DNA from: Spirochaetia bacterium
GTDB taxonomy: Bacteria > Spirochaetota > Spirochaetia > Treponematales > Breznakiellaceae
Assembly (NCBI GenBank): GCA_025997615.1
Contig: BNUV01000115.1
Location: 1 to 6,575 of the forward strand
DNA length: 6,575 nucleotides
Direction: 5' to 3'
This document shows positions 1-6,575 of this stretch, one piece after another. Position numbers and translations under genes: made by a program. How positions within the stretch are numbered: position 1 is the first letter of the stretch; each line of letters opens with the position of its first letter. The notes under the pieces were generated by a model. The model saw nothing but the letters and a program-made list of their open reading frames with translations. It did no database searches and was not told the DNA's origin.

Positions 1-27
1 TTGGAAAGCGGAGTCCTTGCCTCATGA
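1..27 (+). CDS. 3' end of an upstream gene, possibly the ABC transporter ATPase partner
   Basis: Reading from base 1, the frame gives LESGVLAS and stops at TGA 25-27. That stop overlaps the ATG of the permease gene (ATG at 24-26, an ATGA junction). Such overlaps are typical of translationally coupled genes in one operon. FtsX/LolC/LolE-type permeases are usually encoded next to a LolD/MacB-type ATP-binding subunit or a second permease, so one of these is the natural expectation. The eight visible residues carry no diagnostic motif, so the identity is inferred from context only. That this is a real gene end rests on the overlap alone. Confidence 0.4.
   Translation: MESGVLAS
10..13 (+). promoter_or_regulatory. 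Probable Shine-Dalgarno (GGAG) of the permease gene
   Basis: GGAG lies 10 bases before the ATG at 24, inside the tail of the upstream gene. The spacing is slightly long but workable. It supports the ATG at 24 as the start. It is also the only recognisable ribosome binding site among the three gene starts in this window. Confidence 0.5.
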
Positions 28-1289
28 ATTTCCGAAGCGGTTTTTTTATCGCCCTCCGTTACCTCTGGACAAGGGCCCATGAGGGAGGCCGTTATCTCCG
101 GGGCGCCGCTGCGGGAATCGCCTTGAGCCTCGTCCCCATCATGGTTACGATGATTGTCGCCGACGGTATGATCCGGGGCATCACCGATCGTTACCTGGAG
201 CTGGGTACCGGGCATCTTCAAATTTTTCCTTTTCTCGATTTTGACAGTTTGAATGACAGCCTGGTCCGCACGGCGAATGTTGCCGGCGTACGGGGTGTGT
301 GGCAGGAACGGCAGGGCCTCGGGGTGCTGGCAGGTCCCGGCGGCAAGGCCGGCGCCACCATTCGGGCGGTGGATGCTCCTTTTTGGGATGATGAAGGGAG
401 CGGTAAATTCCTCCGCGTCATAGAGGGAGAAGCAAAACCGCCTTCCACTAGGACGATCCTCCTGGGCGAAGGGTTGGCCGGGGCCATAGGCGCAAAAGTC
501 GGCGACAATGTGCCGGTGATGACCATCCGCTCTCTGGATGACGGCAGCACTTTTCCCCGGCTCACCCCATTTATGGTGGCGGGCATTATTTCGTCGGGCT
601 ACCGGGAGCTGGACGCCCTTTGGTGTATCATGGACTACGAGGCGGGGCAAAGAATTCTGTCGCCTGAATTTTCCGATGATCATCTGATAGTGAAAATAGA
701 TGATCCCTACAAGAACGCTGATGCGGTGGCGGAAAAAATTTCCGATACGCTGGGATTGGGCTACGGCGTTTACACCTGGAAAGAGCTTCAGCGTTCACAG
801 TACAGTTCCTACGAATCCACCCGGCAGCTTCTCCTTTTTATCATGGCCCTGATCGTGCTGGTGGCGGCGGTGAACGTTTCCTCTGCTACATCCATGCTGG
901 CCATAGAACGGCAGCGGGACATCGCGGTGCTTAAAGCCGCCGGGGCCAGTCCCGTGGAAACCAGCCGCATCTTTCTCTGGGGCGCCCTGCTCACCAGCCT
1001 CTGCGGCGCTATCCTCGGTATCGGTACGGGATTGTTAATCGGCATTTTTATCAATCAAATAATCGGCGGCCTCGAAAGTATCATAAACTTTTTCTCAAGG
1101 TTTTTTCACGGCGGCCCGGTAAAAATTCTGGACCCCGGCTTTTATCTGCAGGAAATTCCTATCATCGTTAATTGGCAGATGGTATTTTTTATCGGCCTCT
1201 TTACGGTACTCAGTTCTCTGGTCTCCTCCTGGCTTCCCGCCCGCCGGGCCGGAAAGATCCCCCCCATGGAGATTCTCAGGAAGTATTGA
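24..1289 (+). CDS. FtsX-family ABC transporter permease, LolC/LolE-like
   Basis: This is an inner-membrane permease of the family that includes LolC/LolE, which extract lipoproteins from the inner membrane for transfer to the outer membrane. At 421 residues it is about LolC/LolE size. The order fits the family. A short cytoplasmic start (FIALRYLWTR) precedes TM1 at about 27-47. A large extracytoplasmic domain spans about 50-265. TM2 lies at about 268-290, followed by the cytoplasmic loop ERQRDIAVLKAAGAS (295-309) that contacts the ATPase in this family. TM3 lies at about 316-345 and TM4 at about 382-404. The tail LPARRAGKIPPMEILRKY (404-421) matches the usual PARRAA..P.EALR ending. The stretch Y-L-Q-E-I-P (374-379) before TM4 also recalls LolC/E. 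The start is supported by GGAG at 10-13, the ATGA overlap with the preceding gene, and the family-like N-terminus. The gene ends 3 bp from the end of the convergent lhr. I cannot separate LolC from LolE or from other MacB-like exporters; the family call is firm, the lipoprotein substrate is inferred. Confidence 0.9.
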   Translation: MNFRSGFFIALRYLWTRAHEGGRYLRGAAAGIALSLVPIMVTMIVADGMIRGITDRYLELGTGHLQIFPFLDFDSLNDSLVRTANVAGVRGVWQERQGLGVLAGPGGKAGATIRAVDAPFWDDEGSGKFLRVIEGEAKPPSTRTILLGEGLAGAIGAKVGDNVPVMTIRSLDDGSTFPRLTPFMVAGIISSGYRELDALWCIMDYEAGQRILSPEFSDDHLIVKIDDPYKNADAVAEKISDTLGLGYGVYTWKELQRSQYSSYESTRQLLLFIMALIVLVAAVNVSSATSMLAIERQRDIAVLKAAGASPVETSRIFLWGALLTSLCGAILGIGTGLLIGIFINQIIGGLESIINFFSRFFHGGPVKILDPGFYLQEIPIIVNWQMVFFIGLFTVLSSLVSSWLPARRAGKIPPMEILRKY

Positions 1290-1292
1290 ATT

Positions 1293-4200
1293 TTACCACA
1301 GCGCCATTCGCAGGCGGTCACGGACAAAGCCGGAGCTTTCGAGAATGGGCGCGTATTCACCGGAAGCGGCCGTTACGCCGTTTATGGTTTCTACGATAAT
1401 GCTCCGCTCGGGGTGGACCGCCCGGTACTTGAGGATTTTTACAAAGTCGAGGATTTGCGGCAGATCGGGATCGTCCGGGGGGACGAAGATTTGCAGGTCT
1501 TTGCCGTTTTGGCGGGAGACGGCGGCTAATTCATCCCCGCGGAAACATATTCTGCTGGTTGCCATCCGGGGGGGAAGGCGGGGGTCGAGGCTTGCGGCTG
1601 GTAAGCCGCTGGCGACTAGTAAGCCGCTGGCGGCATTGAGGCCGCAGGGGCTGGCGGGATCGGCGGCGTTCATCCAGTAGATGTCCCGCACCGTTTCGGC
1701 GGCTTCCAGCTCGACAGCGATGGCGGGGGAGGCAAACTGGAGGGAGTTGATCCCGGCGAAGAAGCGGCCCGCCGTCAGCTCCCCGGCCAGTTCAAGACGC
1801 CGGATGGCGGGTAGCAGCTTTGACCAGGAAAGGGCAGGGAGTTCCCGCTCCAAAAGAGGCCGGCAGAGGAGGCCCCAGCGTTGAACAAGACGGCGGACCC
1901 GATCACGGTTTAATTCTTCCTCATCCATCAGCATGGTTTCCGGATCATCCCCCGGGGTTTCCAGCGAAAACCAGTTGCCCGAAACCGGGGGGCCGCCCCG
2001 CCAGCGATCCCGGAGGGCCCGGGGAATACGGCGGCTTTGGGACATCGGCGCATTTTGAAACGCCGCCACGGGGGAAGCATAGAGGAAGTTTTCGCCGATG
2101 CCCCGGCGCACCGGTTCCCAGGAATCGGCGGAGAGGAGACCCTGCCAAACGGCCTCCCAAAGCGCTTGTGCACAGGCTTGGGTGTCGAGGTTTGCGGCGT
2201 TTTTGATGGCCCAAAAATCCCGGGGGATGTCGAAAAATCCCGGCGGGAGGCTCTTAAACAGGGTAAGTTCAGCGGCAGTTTCCCTATTTTCAGATGTTTC
2301 CGGGGGGAAAAGCTCGAAATTATCGGGGGAGACCAGGGTTACCCGCTTCTGACCGGCGCCGTACCACAAAAGTTCCGCTTCCCGGAGGCTTTTGTCGAGG
2401 ATTTCCGGGGTATAGGCCCTGTTCCGAGCGGGAAACAGGTCGGTTTCCCAGAGTTTTACCGGAATGGGGAGCCCTTCGAGGCTTTTCCAGGGTGATAATT
2501 GTCCTGTAAAGCCGTTTTTCCCCGGAATAAGACCCTGCCGCAGGGCCAGAAAAGGGGTCAAGAGGCTGACAGGCCGTTCTTTTATCAGCGGCCGGGCTTT
2601 TCTACGGGTCAGCCGGAGGAGAAAGTCCAGGTTTTCCCGGTCGCAGATGAGGGCTTCATTTGCCAGATCACTGACAATCTCCCCGGCATCTTCCAGGGCG
2701 TTTAGAATGGCCCCGGTTTCTGCGGCATCTACGCCGAAGACTGCGGCAATCCGGCTGGCGGGAATGGGGCCTTCGTAACGGAGCCAGGGGCCAAGCTGGC
2801 TCAGGGGGTCTTCCCGCCAGATTTCCGCCCATTCCCGGTGAACCATGGCGGGGATCGCCGCGCCTTGCCGGGTAATTAAGCCAATGGTTCCCCCCAGCGA
2901 AGGGTCCCCTCGGAGCTGTTCCCCCAATTCAGCCGGCAGAACCGCCCTCAGCGTTTCCCATTCATCAAAGGGGATACCGACACGCTCCTTTACCCACTCG
3001 CTCAATGACAGGCCATCCTCCGGGGCCCAGCCGGGAAGCTCCCTGCGGAGCCGGGCGGAAAAGCCATCAGCCAAATCCCGGGGGATTGGAGGCCGGGCGG
3101 CGGGGTTTTCCAGGGCTTCGGCTATCACTTGATCCGTGAGGGATGCGGTATTACGGGCGGGACCGGTTTTGTGGCGCAGATCCGGCCGTTCGTCGTACTC
3201 GTACATGAGGACGTTGGTTTCTTTCCAGAGGAGGTCCCGGGCAAAGGGGCTGGGAGAAGAAGTCCGGAAGAAGGACAGGGTGATGGAGCCCTCATCTATG
3301 CCTTTGATCAAAGCTTCAAGGCCGCCAATGTCGAACATATCCTGGAGGCCGCTCCGCCAGGCTTCGGCGGTGAGGGGGAAATCCCCTTCCGCACTGACCG
3401 CATCAAAAAGCCGTTTGGACCGCTGCCGCATGACCCAGAGGGGGGTACGCTTGCCGAAACCGGCTTTGGGCAGGAGCAGCGCCCGTTCCGCCGCCTCCCG
3501 AAACAGGGCGCCGAAGATGCCCGATGCCTCAAAACGCTGCCTGAAGGGCTTTTCCCAGCCAGCCCCAATAGCTTTCCCCAGCTGCCGGAAGCCCTGCCGG
3601 ATAATATCCCCCGGTTCCTCCCCCATCAAACGGGGCAGCCTGAGAAGAATCGAATTATCATCCGCCAGACTATCGATCCTGATCCCTGCTGATGATCCCC
3701 TCCCGGTTTCCAGATGCTGCGCCAGTGCCATGGACAGGGGATAATTCACCGCCTGACCCCGGAAACTATGGATGATCAAAACCCAGGAGTCGCTCCGGGT
3801 CCCCGGATCATCGAATATTTCTATCGCCAAAGAGCTGGTTCCCGGCAATGGCGCCTTACCCTGCGCTCTTTTTTGGGATAAAATGAAATCCGAGAGGGCT
3901 CGAGAGGCGGTTTCGGAGATTTTCCCGGGAAAATTTGCGGGATTATCGTCTTTTTTCCATAGATCAAGCAGTTCCATCATCCTGCGGGCCAAAACGGGGC
4001 TGCGAAAAGCGGCTTCGGCCTTCCAGAAGGGGGCATAATCGGAGGATTTGTCCAGGGGAATCACTTCCACGGCCTCGGAACCGATGGCGGTGATACGCCA
4101 GGGACGGCTGCCGAAGTCAAAACTGTCCCCCAGACGGCGTTCCCAGACAAATTCCTCGTCAAGTTCCCCGATTTTTGTGCCGTCCGCCAGCCGCATGGAA

Positions 4201-5732
4201 TAATAGCCCCGGTTGGTGATCACCCCGCCCGACATATAGAGCAGGGGCAAGGTGCCCGCCGGAGCGCTTAATTCGCCAGTTTCGGCATCACGGTAGAGCC
4301 GGGGTTTCAGTTCCCGGAGCCTTGTTTCCTCAAAACGGCCCGTCAACATCCCCAAAACACCCCGGTAAGCCGCCTGGGTGAGGGTTTTGAAGGGGTAAAA
4401 ACCCTTCAGGATGGCATAAAGCTCGTCTTCGTTGCGGGCCTCTTCGGCGCAGAGGGCCAGGATGATCTGGGAAAGCACATCCAAAGGGTTTTCAATAGGC
4501 CGGATCTCCTCGATTTCCCGGTCTTCCACTGCGCAGGACAGGGCGGCGGCGGCCAAAAGGTCGATTCCGGTAAAAGGCAGGAGCCTTCCCCGGCTGATTT
4601 GCCCCACACCGTGGCCTGAACGGCCTATCCGCTGCAAAGTTTGGGCGGCACTCTGGGGGCTTCCCGCCAGGATCACTTCGTCCACATTGCCTATGTCTAT
4701 ACCAAGCTCCAGGGAGGCGGTGGCCACCACGCAGGGCAGTTTCCCCGCAGCTAAGGCGCTTTCCACCTCCCGCCTGAGCTCTTTTGACAGGGAGCCGTGG
4801 TGGGTAAAACTGATTTTCCCGGACTGGTCCCTTTCGTTCAGCAAATAGCTGATGCGTTCGGCCCGGCGGCGGGAATCGGTGAAAACCAGTATCGTTTTGT
4901 TTTGTACGATCCGCGCCAAAATATAGTCGGTGAGCGCCGTGTACCGCCGCCCGTAACGGTCGTTTTTTCCGGGGATAATCGCCTCTTCGGCATCGGGAAA
5001 TTCCACCAGGAAATCAATCTCTTTTTCCGATGGCGGCGCCACAATGCGGACGGGCCGCTCCTCATAAGCGCCGCCGGGAATGGGCCGGAGCCCTCCCGCA
5101 AAAGCCGCCGCCGTTTCCGGCGGTTTCACCGTGGCGGAAAGGCATATCCGCTGGAACTCCCCCGCAACAAGACAGAGACGTGCTACCTGACAGCAGAGAA
5201 AGCTGCCCCGTTTGCTGCCCAGCACCGCGTGGATTTCGTCCATAATAAGGTACTTTACCGATGAAAGGATGCGGCGGCCCTTGGGATTGAGCAAGATGAT
5301 CGCCAGACTTTCCGGGGTCAGGGCCAGAATCGAAGGCGGTTTTTGGAGGAAGCGCCGGCGCTCCGCCTGGGGCGTGTCCCCTGAACGGGTATCCACCCGA
5401 ATTTCCGGGAAGGGCAGGGCCGCCGCGGTAAACCGGGAGCGGATCTCCGCCAAAGGTTCCAGCAAATTCCGCCTGATGTCTTCGTTCAGGGCCTTGAGGG
5501 GGGAAACGTAAAGCACCGAAAGCTCGTCCGACGGATAATCGCCGGTAACGAACCGGGACAATGCCGCCAAAAATGCTGTGAGGGTTTTGCCGCTCCCCGT
5601 AGGCGCCAGGGCCAGCACGTGTTCCCCCCGGCAAATCAGAGGCCAGGCCGCTTCCTGAACCGCCGTGGGCTTGCCGTATTTTTCAATAAACCATTCATTG
5701 ATGAGGGGGTGAAATTCCGGCGGCATCTGCAT
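1293..5732 (-). CDS. lhr: Lhr-type DEAD/DEAH-box (superfamily 2) ATP-dependent helicase, full length
   Basis: Lhr proteins are ATP-driven 3'-5' DNA or RNA:DNA helicases linked to DNA repair. The motifs appear in order: a Q-motif-like PTAVQEAAWP (22-31), Walker A APTGSGKT (43-50), Ia VSPLKALNEDIR (76-87), Ib TPESL (139-143), DEIH box (165-168) followed by AVLGSKRG as in Lhr, III LSAT (198-201), IV ILVFTDSRRRAERI (281-294), V ATASLELGIDIG (337-348), and VI QRIGRSGHGVG (367-377). A winged-helix region (about 405-480) and the Lhr-specific domain with DEAD/H-associated character (about 495-760) follow. The long C-terminal region (about 780-1479) contains RRLELAGELTAGRFFAG (1311-1327) followed by QFASP (1332-1336), a typical Lhr C-terminal signature. 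At 1479 residues it compares with about 1540 for E. coli Lhr, so it is the full-length rather than the core form. The start is well bounded: in-frame TAA lies two codons upstream (complement of 5736-5738), leaving ATG 5732 or ATG 5726. No Shine-Dalgarno is visible. No helicase residue appears missing. An 18-bp tandem repeat lies near the 3' end. Confidence 0.96.
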   Translation of the reverse strand: MQMPPEFHPLINEWFIEKYGKPTAVQEAAWPLICRGEHVLALAPTGSGKTLTAFLAALSRFVTGDYPSDELSVLYVSPLKALNEDIRRNLLEPLAEIRSRFTAAALPFPEIRVDTRSGDTPQAERRRFLQKPPSILALTPESLAIILLNPKGRRILSSVKYLIMDEIHAVLGSKRGSFLCCQVARLCLVAGEFQRICLSATVKPPETAAAFAGGLRPIPGGAYEERPVRIVAPPSEKEIDFLVEFPDAEEAIIPGKNDRYGRRYTALTDYILARIVQNKTILVFTDSRRRAERISYLLNERDQSGKISFTHHGSLSKELRREVESALAAGKLPCVVATASLELGIDIGNVDEVILAGSPQSAAQTLQRIGRSGHGVGQISRGRLLPFTGIDLLAAAALSCAVEDREIEEIRPIENPLDVLSQIILALCAEEARNEDELYAILKGFYPFKTLTQAAYRGVLGMLTGRFEETRLRELKPRLYRDAETGELSAPAGTLPLLYMSGGVITNRGYYSMRLADGTKIGELDEEFVWERRLGDSFDFGSRPWRITAIGSEAVEVIPLDKSSDYAPFWKAEAAFRSPVLARRMMELLDLWKKDDNPANFPGKISETASRALSDFILSQKRAQGKAPLPGTSSLAIEIFDDPGTRSDSWVLIIHSFRGQAVNYPLSMALAQHLETGRGSSAGIRIDSLADDNSILLRLPRLMGEEPGDIIRQGFRQLGKAIGAGWEKPFRQRFEASGIFGALFREAAERALLLPKAGFGKRTPLWVMRQRSKRLFDAVSAEGDFPLTAEAWRSGLQDMFDIGGLEALIKGIDEGSITLSFFRTSSPSPFARDLLWKETNVLMYEYDERPDLRHKTGPARNTASLTDQVIAEALENPAARPPIPRDLADGFSARLRRELPGWAPEDGLSLSEWVKERVGIPFDEWETLRAVLPAELGEQLRGDPSLGGTIGLITRQGAAIPAMVHREWAEIWREDPLSQLGPWLRYEGPIPASRIAAVFGVDAAETGAILNALEDAGEIVSDLANEALICDRENLDFLLRLTRRKARPLIKERPVSLLTPFLALRQGLIPGKNGFTGQLSPWKSLEGLPIPVKLWETDLFPARNRAYTPEILDKSLREAELLWYGAGQKRVTLVSPDNFELFPPETSENRETAAELTLFKSLPPGFFDIPRDFWAIKNAANLDTQACAQALWEAVWQGLLSADSWEPVRRGIGENFLYASPVAAFQNAPMSQSRRIPRALRDRWRGGPPVSGNWFSLETPGDDPETMLMDEEELNRDRVRRLVQRWGLLCRPLLERELPALSWSKLLPAIRRLELAGELTAGRFFAGINSLQFASPAIAVELEAAETVRDIYWMNAADPASPCGLNAASGLLVASGLPAASLDPRLPPRMATSRICFRGDELAAVSRQNGKDLQIFVPPDDPDLPQILDFVKILKYRAVHPERSIIVETINGVTAASGEYAPILESSGFVRDRLRMALW
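1590..1643 (-). repeat. Three tandem 18-bp units inside lhr, encoding a triplicated hexapeptide
   Basis: On the + strand the units are gcttgcggctggtaagcc (1590-1607), gctggcgactagtaagcc (1608-1625) and gctggcggcattgaggcc (1626-1643). The first two match at 15 of 18 positions, the second and third at 12 of 18. A perfect 14-bp direct repeat, GTAAGCCGCTGGCG, sits at 1601-1614 and 1619-1632. In the lhr frame the units read GLNAAS, GLLVAS and GLPAAS (residues 1364-1381). The period is a multiple of three, so gain or loss of a unit would keep the reading frame. It falls in a probable surface loop of the C-terminal domain. Confidence 0.85.
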
Positions 5733-5824
5733 AGCTTAATGATGAATCAATCGCCGGGGGAAGGCAACCATCCCGTCACGGGGTACTTCAAGAAAGCCGG
5801 CAGGTATGTCAGACTGAATGAGAA
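5733..5824. promoter_or_regulatory. Divergent intergenic region between lhr and the caspase-like gene
   Basis: These 92 bases separate the two divergent start codons and should hold the promoters of both genes. I find no convincing -35/-10 pair on either strand. One perfect inverted repeat, CCCGT-C-ACGGG (5772-5782), lies near the middle. It is short enough to be chance but could be an operator half-site pair. Neither start is preceded by a strong Shine-Dalgarno; upstream of the caspase-like ATG there is only the purine-rich GAATGAGAA. A 29-codon open frame (5739-5828) crosses most of the region and ends over the caspase-like start codon. Confidence 0.45.
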
Positions 5825-6575
5825 ATGAAAAAGCTTGCCATACCCTGTTTGGTTTTGCTGTTTTCGGTACTGCCGTTCTCATCTATTGCCGCACAGCAAA
5901 AATATGCTTTGGTTATCGGGAACGGGGCATACCGGGACCTTGGGCCGTTGAACAATCCCGCGAATGATGCCAACGATATGAAGGCGGCGCTGCAAGAGCT
6001 GGGCTTTACGGTGGAGACTCTTATCAATAGCGGCCGAATCCAGATGGAAGAGGGGATAGAACGCTTTAAAAACCGGCTTTCGGTAGAAAAAAACAGTTAC
6101 GGCTTTCTCTTTTACGCCGGCCACGGGGTTCAATCGGGGGGCATCAATTATTTGATTCCGGTGGATGCCGACATCAGGAGCGAAGCCTATCTGGGCGATC
6201 GGGCTGTATCGGTACAGGCCATGCTGGACGAAATAAACCAGGCGGGCAACGAACTCAACATTGTGGTGCTTGATGCCTGTCGTGATAACCCTTTCAGTTG
6301 GGGCCGGAGTGGCAGCCGGGGCTTACAGGTGGTTTCCAACCAGCCCACAGACAGTATTATTGTGTACGCCACCGGTGCGGGCAGCGCCGCCGCCGACGGA
6401 GAGGGCCGGAACGGCCTTTTTACCAGCCAATTGCTCAAAAATATCAAAACTCCCGGTATTGATGTAATCGAAGTTTTCCGCCGCACTATGGGCGATGTTG
6501 CCCAGGCCAGCGGCAACCGGCAGCGCCCGGCGGTATACAACCAGTATCCCGGCATAGCCTATCTGGGCAACATCC
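5825..6575 (+). CDS. Secreted caspase-family (peptidase C14 / metacaspase-like) protein, 3' end outside window
   Basis: The frame is open from ATG 5825 to the window edge (250 codons, no stop). An in-frame TGA at 5819-5821 rules out a more upstream start. Residues 1-23 form a signal peptide: MKK, a hydrophobic core (about 4-18), then a signal peptidase I-like site near IAA (21-23), so the mature protein should start around Gln24 and act outside the cytoplasm. The caspase fold then begins with KYALVIGNGAY (26-36) and NPANDANDM (44-52). The catalytic His is in FYAGHGVQ (His100) and the catalytic Cys in VVLDACRDNPF (Cys152). The small-subunit-like part shows YATGAGSAAADGEGRNGLFT (181-200), then TPGIDVIEVFRR (209-220), usual for bacterial caspase-like proteins. 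Both catalytic residues are present, so a cysteine protease is likely; family members usually cut after basic residues, but specificity is not readable here. Cys8 is too early in the signal peptide to be a lipobox. A downstream domain (for example repeats or a sulfatase-modifying-factor-like domain) may follow beyond the edge. Confidence 0.93.
   Translation, partial: MKKLAIPCLVLLFSVLPFSSIAAQQKYALVIGNGAYRDLGPLNNPANDANDMKAALQELGFTVETLINSGRIQMEEGIERFKNRLSVEKNSYGFLFYAGHGVQSGGINYLIPVDADIRSEAYLGDRAVSVQAMLDEINQAGNELNIVVLDACRDNPFSWGRSGSRGLQVVSNQPTDSIIVYATGAGSAAADGEGRNGLFTSQLLKNIKTPGIDVIEVFRRTMGDVAQASGNRQRPAVYNQYPGIAYLGNI

Noticed and set aside
1259..1574. Seven-base homopolymers (C7 at 1259-1265 in the permease gene, G7 at 1568-1574 in lhr) as possible phase-variation tracts
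   Set aside because: Seven bases is short for slippage-driven switching, both lie near gene ends, and both encode ordinary codons (IPP and LPP).
1681..2495. Several + strand frames of 67-152 codons opposite the lhr 3' half
   Set aside because: Low-complexity Gly/Arg/Pro-rich translations with no motifs, fully inside the lhr coding region; treated as shadows.
3129..3744. Two long overlapping + strand frames (187 and 202 codons) opposite lhr
   Set aside because: They lie entirely antisense to conserved Lhr coding sequence, are rich in Arg, Pro, Gly and Ser, and show no recognisable motif. GC-rich genes commonly leave such open antisense frames.
5062..5634. 190-codon frame on the - strand within lhr
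   Set aside because: It overlaps the helicase motor domains of lhr on the same strand in another frame and is Gly/Pro-rich without domain features; the lhr frame carries the motifs.
5733..5824. Sigma-70 promoter candidates on either strand
   Set aside because: Only weak matches (for example TTGAAG or TTGCCT on the - strand) without a good -10 at proper spacing; not enough to place a promoter.
5879..6555. Antisense frames (84 and 122 codons) opposite the caspase-like gene
   Set aside because: The + strand frame encodes an unmistakable caspase fold with signal peptide; the antisense frames have no supporting features.
24..6575. A defence island or novel multi-gene system joining helicase and caspase-like protein
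   Set aside because: The two genes are divergent, lhr is a common housekeeping repair gene, and the caspase-like protein is exported. Nothing in the window shows they work together.

Overview
The window comes from a GC-rich bacterium. It holds two complete genes, one gene cut by the right edge, and the last few codons of a gene cut by the left edge. The LolC/LolE-type permease implies a cell with an outer membrane. A full-length Lhr helicase beside a secreted caspase-like protein, in GC-rich DNA with almost no intergenic space, reminds me of termite-gut-type treponemes (Spirochaetes). That is a guess from gene content, not something the sequence proves.

Layout. Positions 1-27 (+) are the 3' end of an upstream gene whose stop overlaps the next start in an ATGA, as in an operon. 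Positions 24-1289 (+) encode a 421-residue FtsX/LolC/LolE-family ABC transporter permease, presumably the second gene of a lipoprotein-export or MacB-like operon. After a 3-bp gap, positions 1293-5732 (-) encode a convergent 1479-residue Lhr-type superfamily 2 helicase. It has all the helicase motifs and the long C-terminal region of full-length bacterial Lhr. Positions 5733-5824 are a short divergent intergenic region. From 5825 (+) to the right edge runs the first 250 codons of an exported caspase-family (peptidase C14) protein with both catalytic residues, His100 and Cys152.

The three transcription units have no evident shared pathway: envelope lipoprotein traffic, DNA repair or unwinding, and a periplasmic or surface caspase-like hydrolase. 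I see no mobile element, CRISPR array, tRNA or rRNA, and no convincing intrinsic terminator. The many other open frames antisense to or overlapping lhr look like by-products of GC-rich coding sequence.

I do not see a clear new multi-gene system. The best leads are the secreted caspase-like protein, a tandem 18-bp repeat (three hexapeptides) inside the Lhr C-terminal domain, and a 29-codon reading frame that ends exactly at the caspase start codon.
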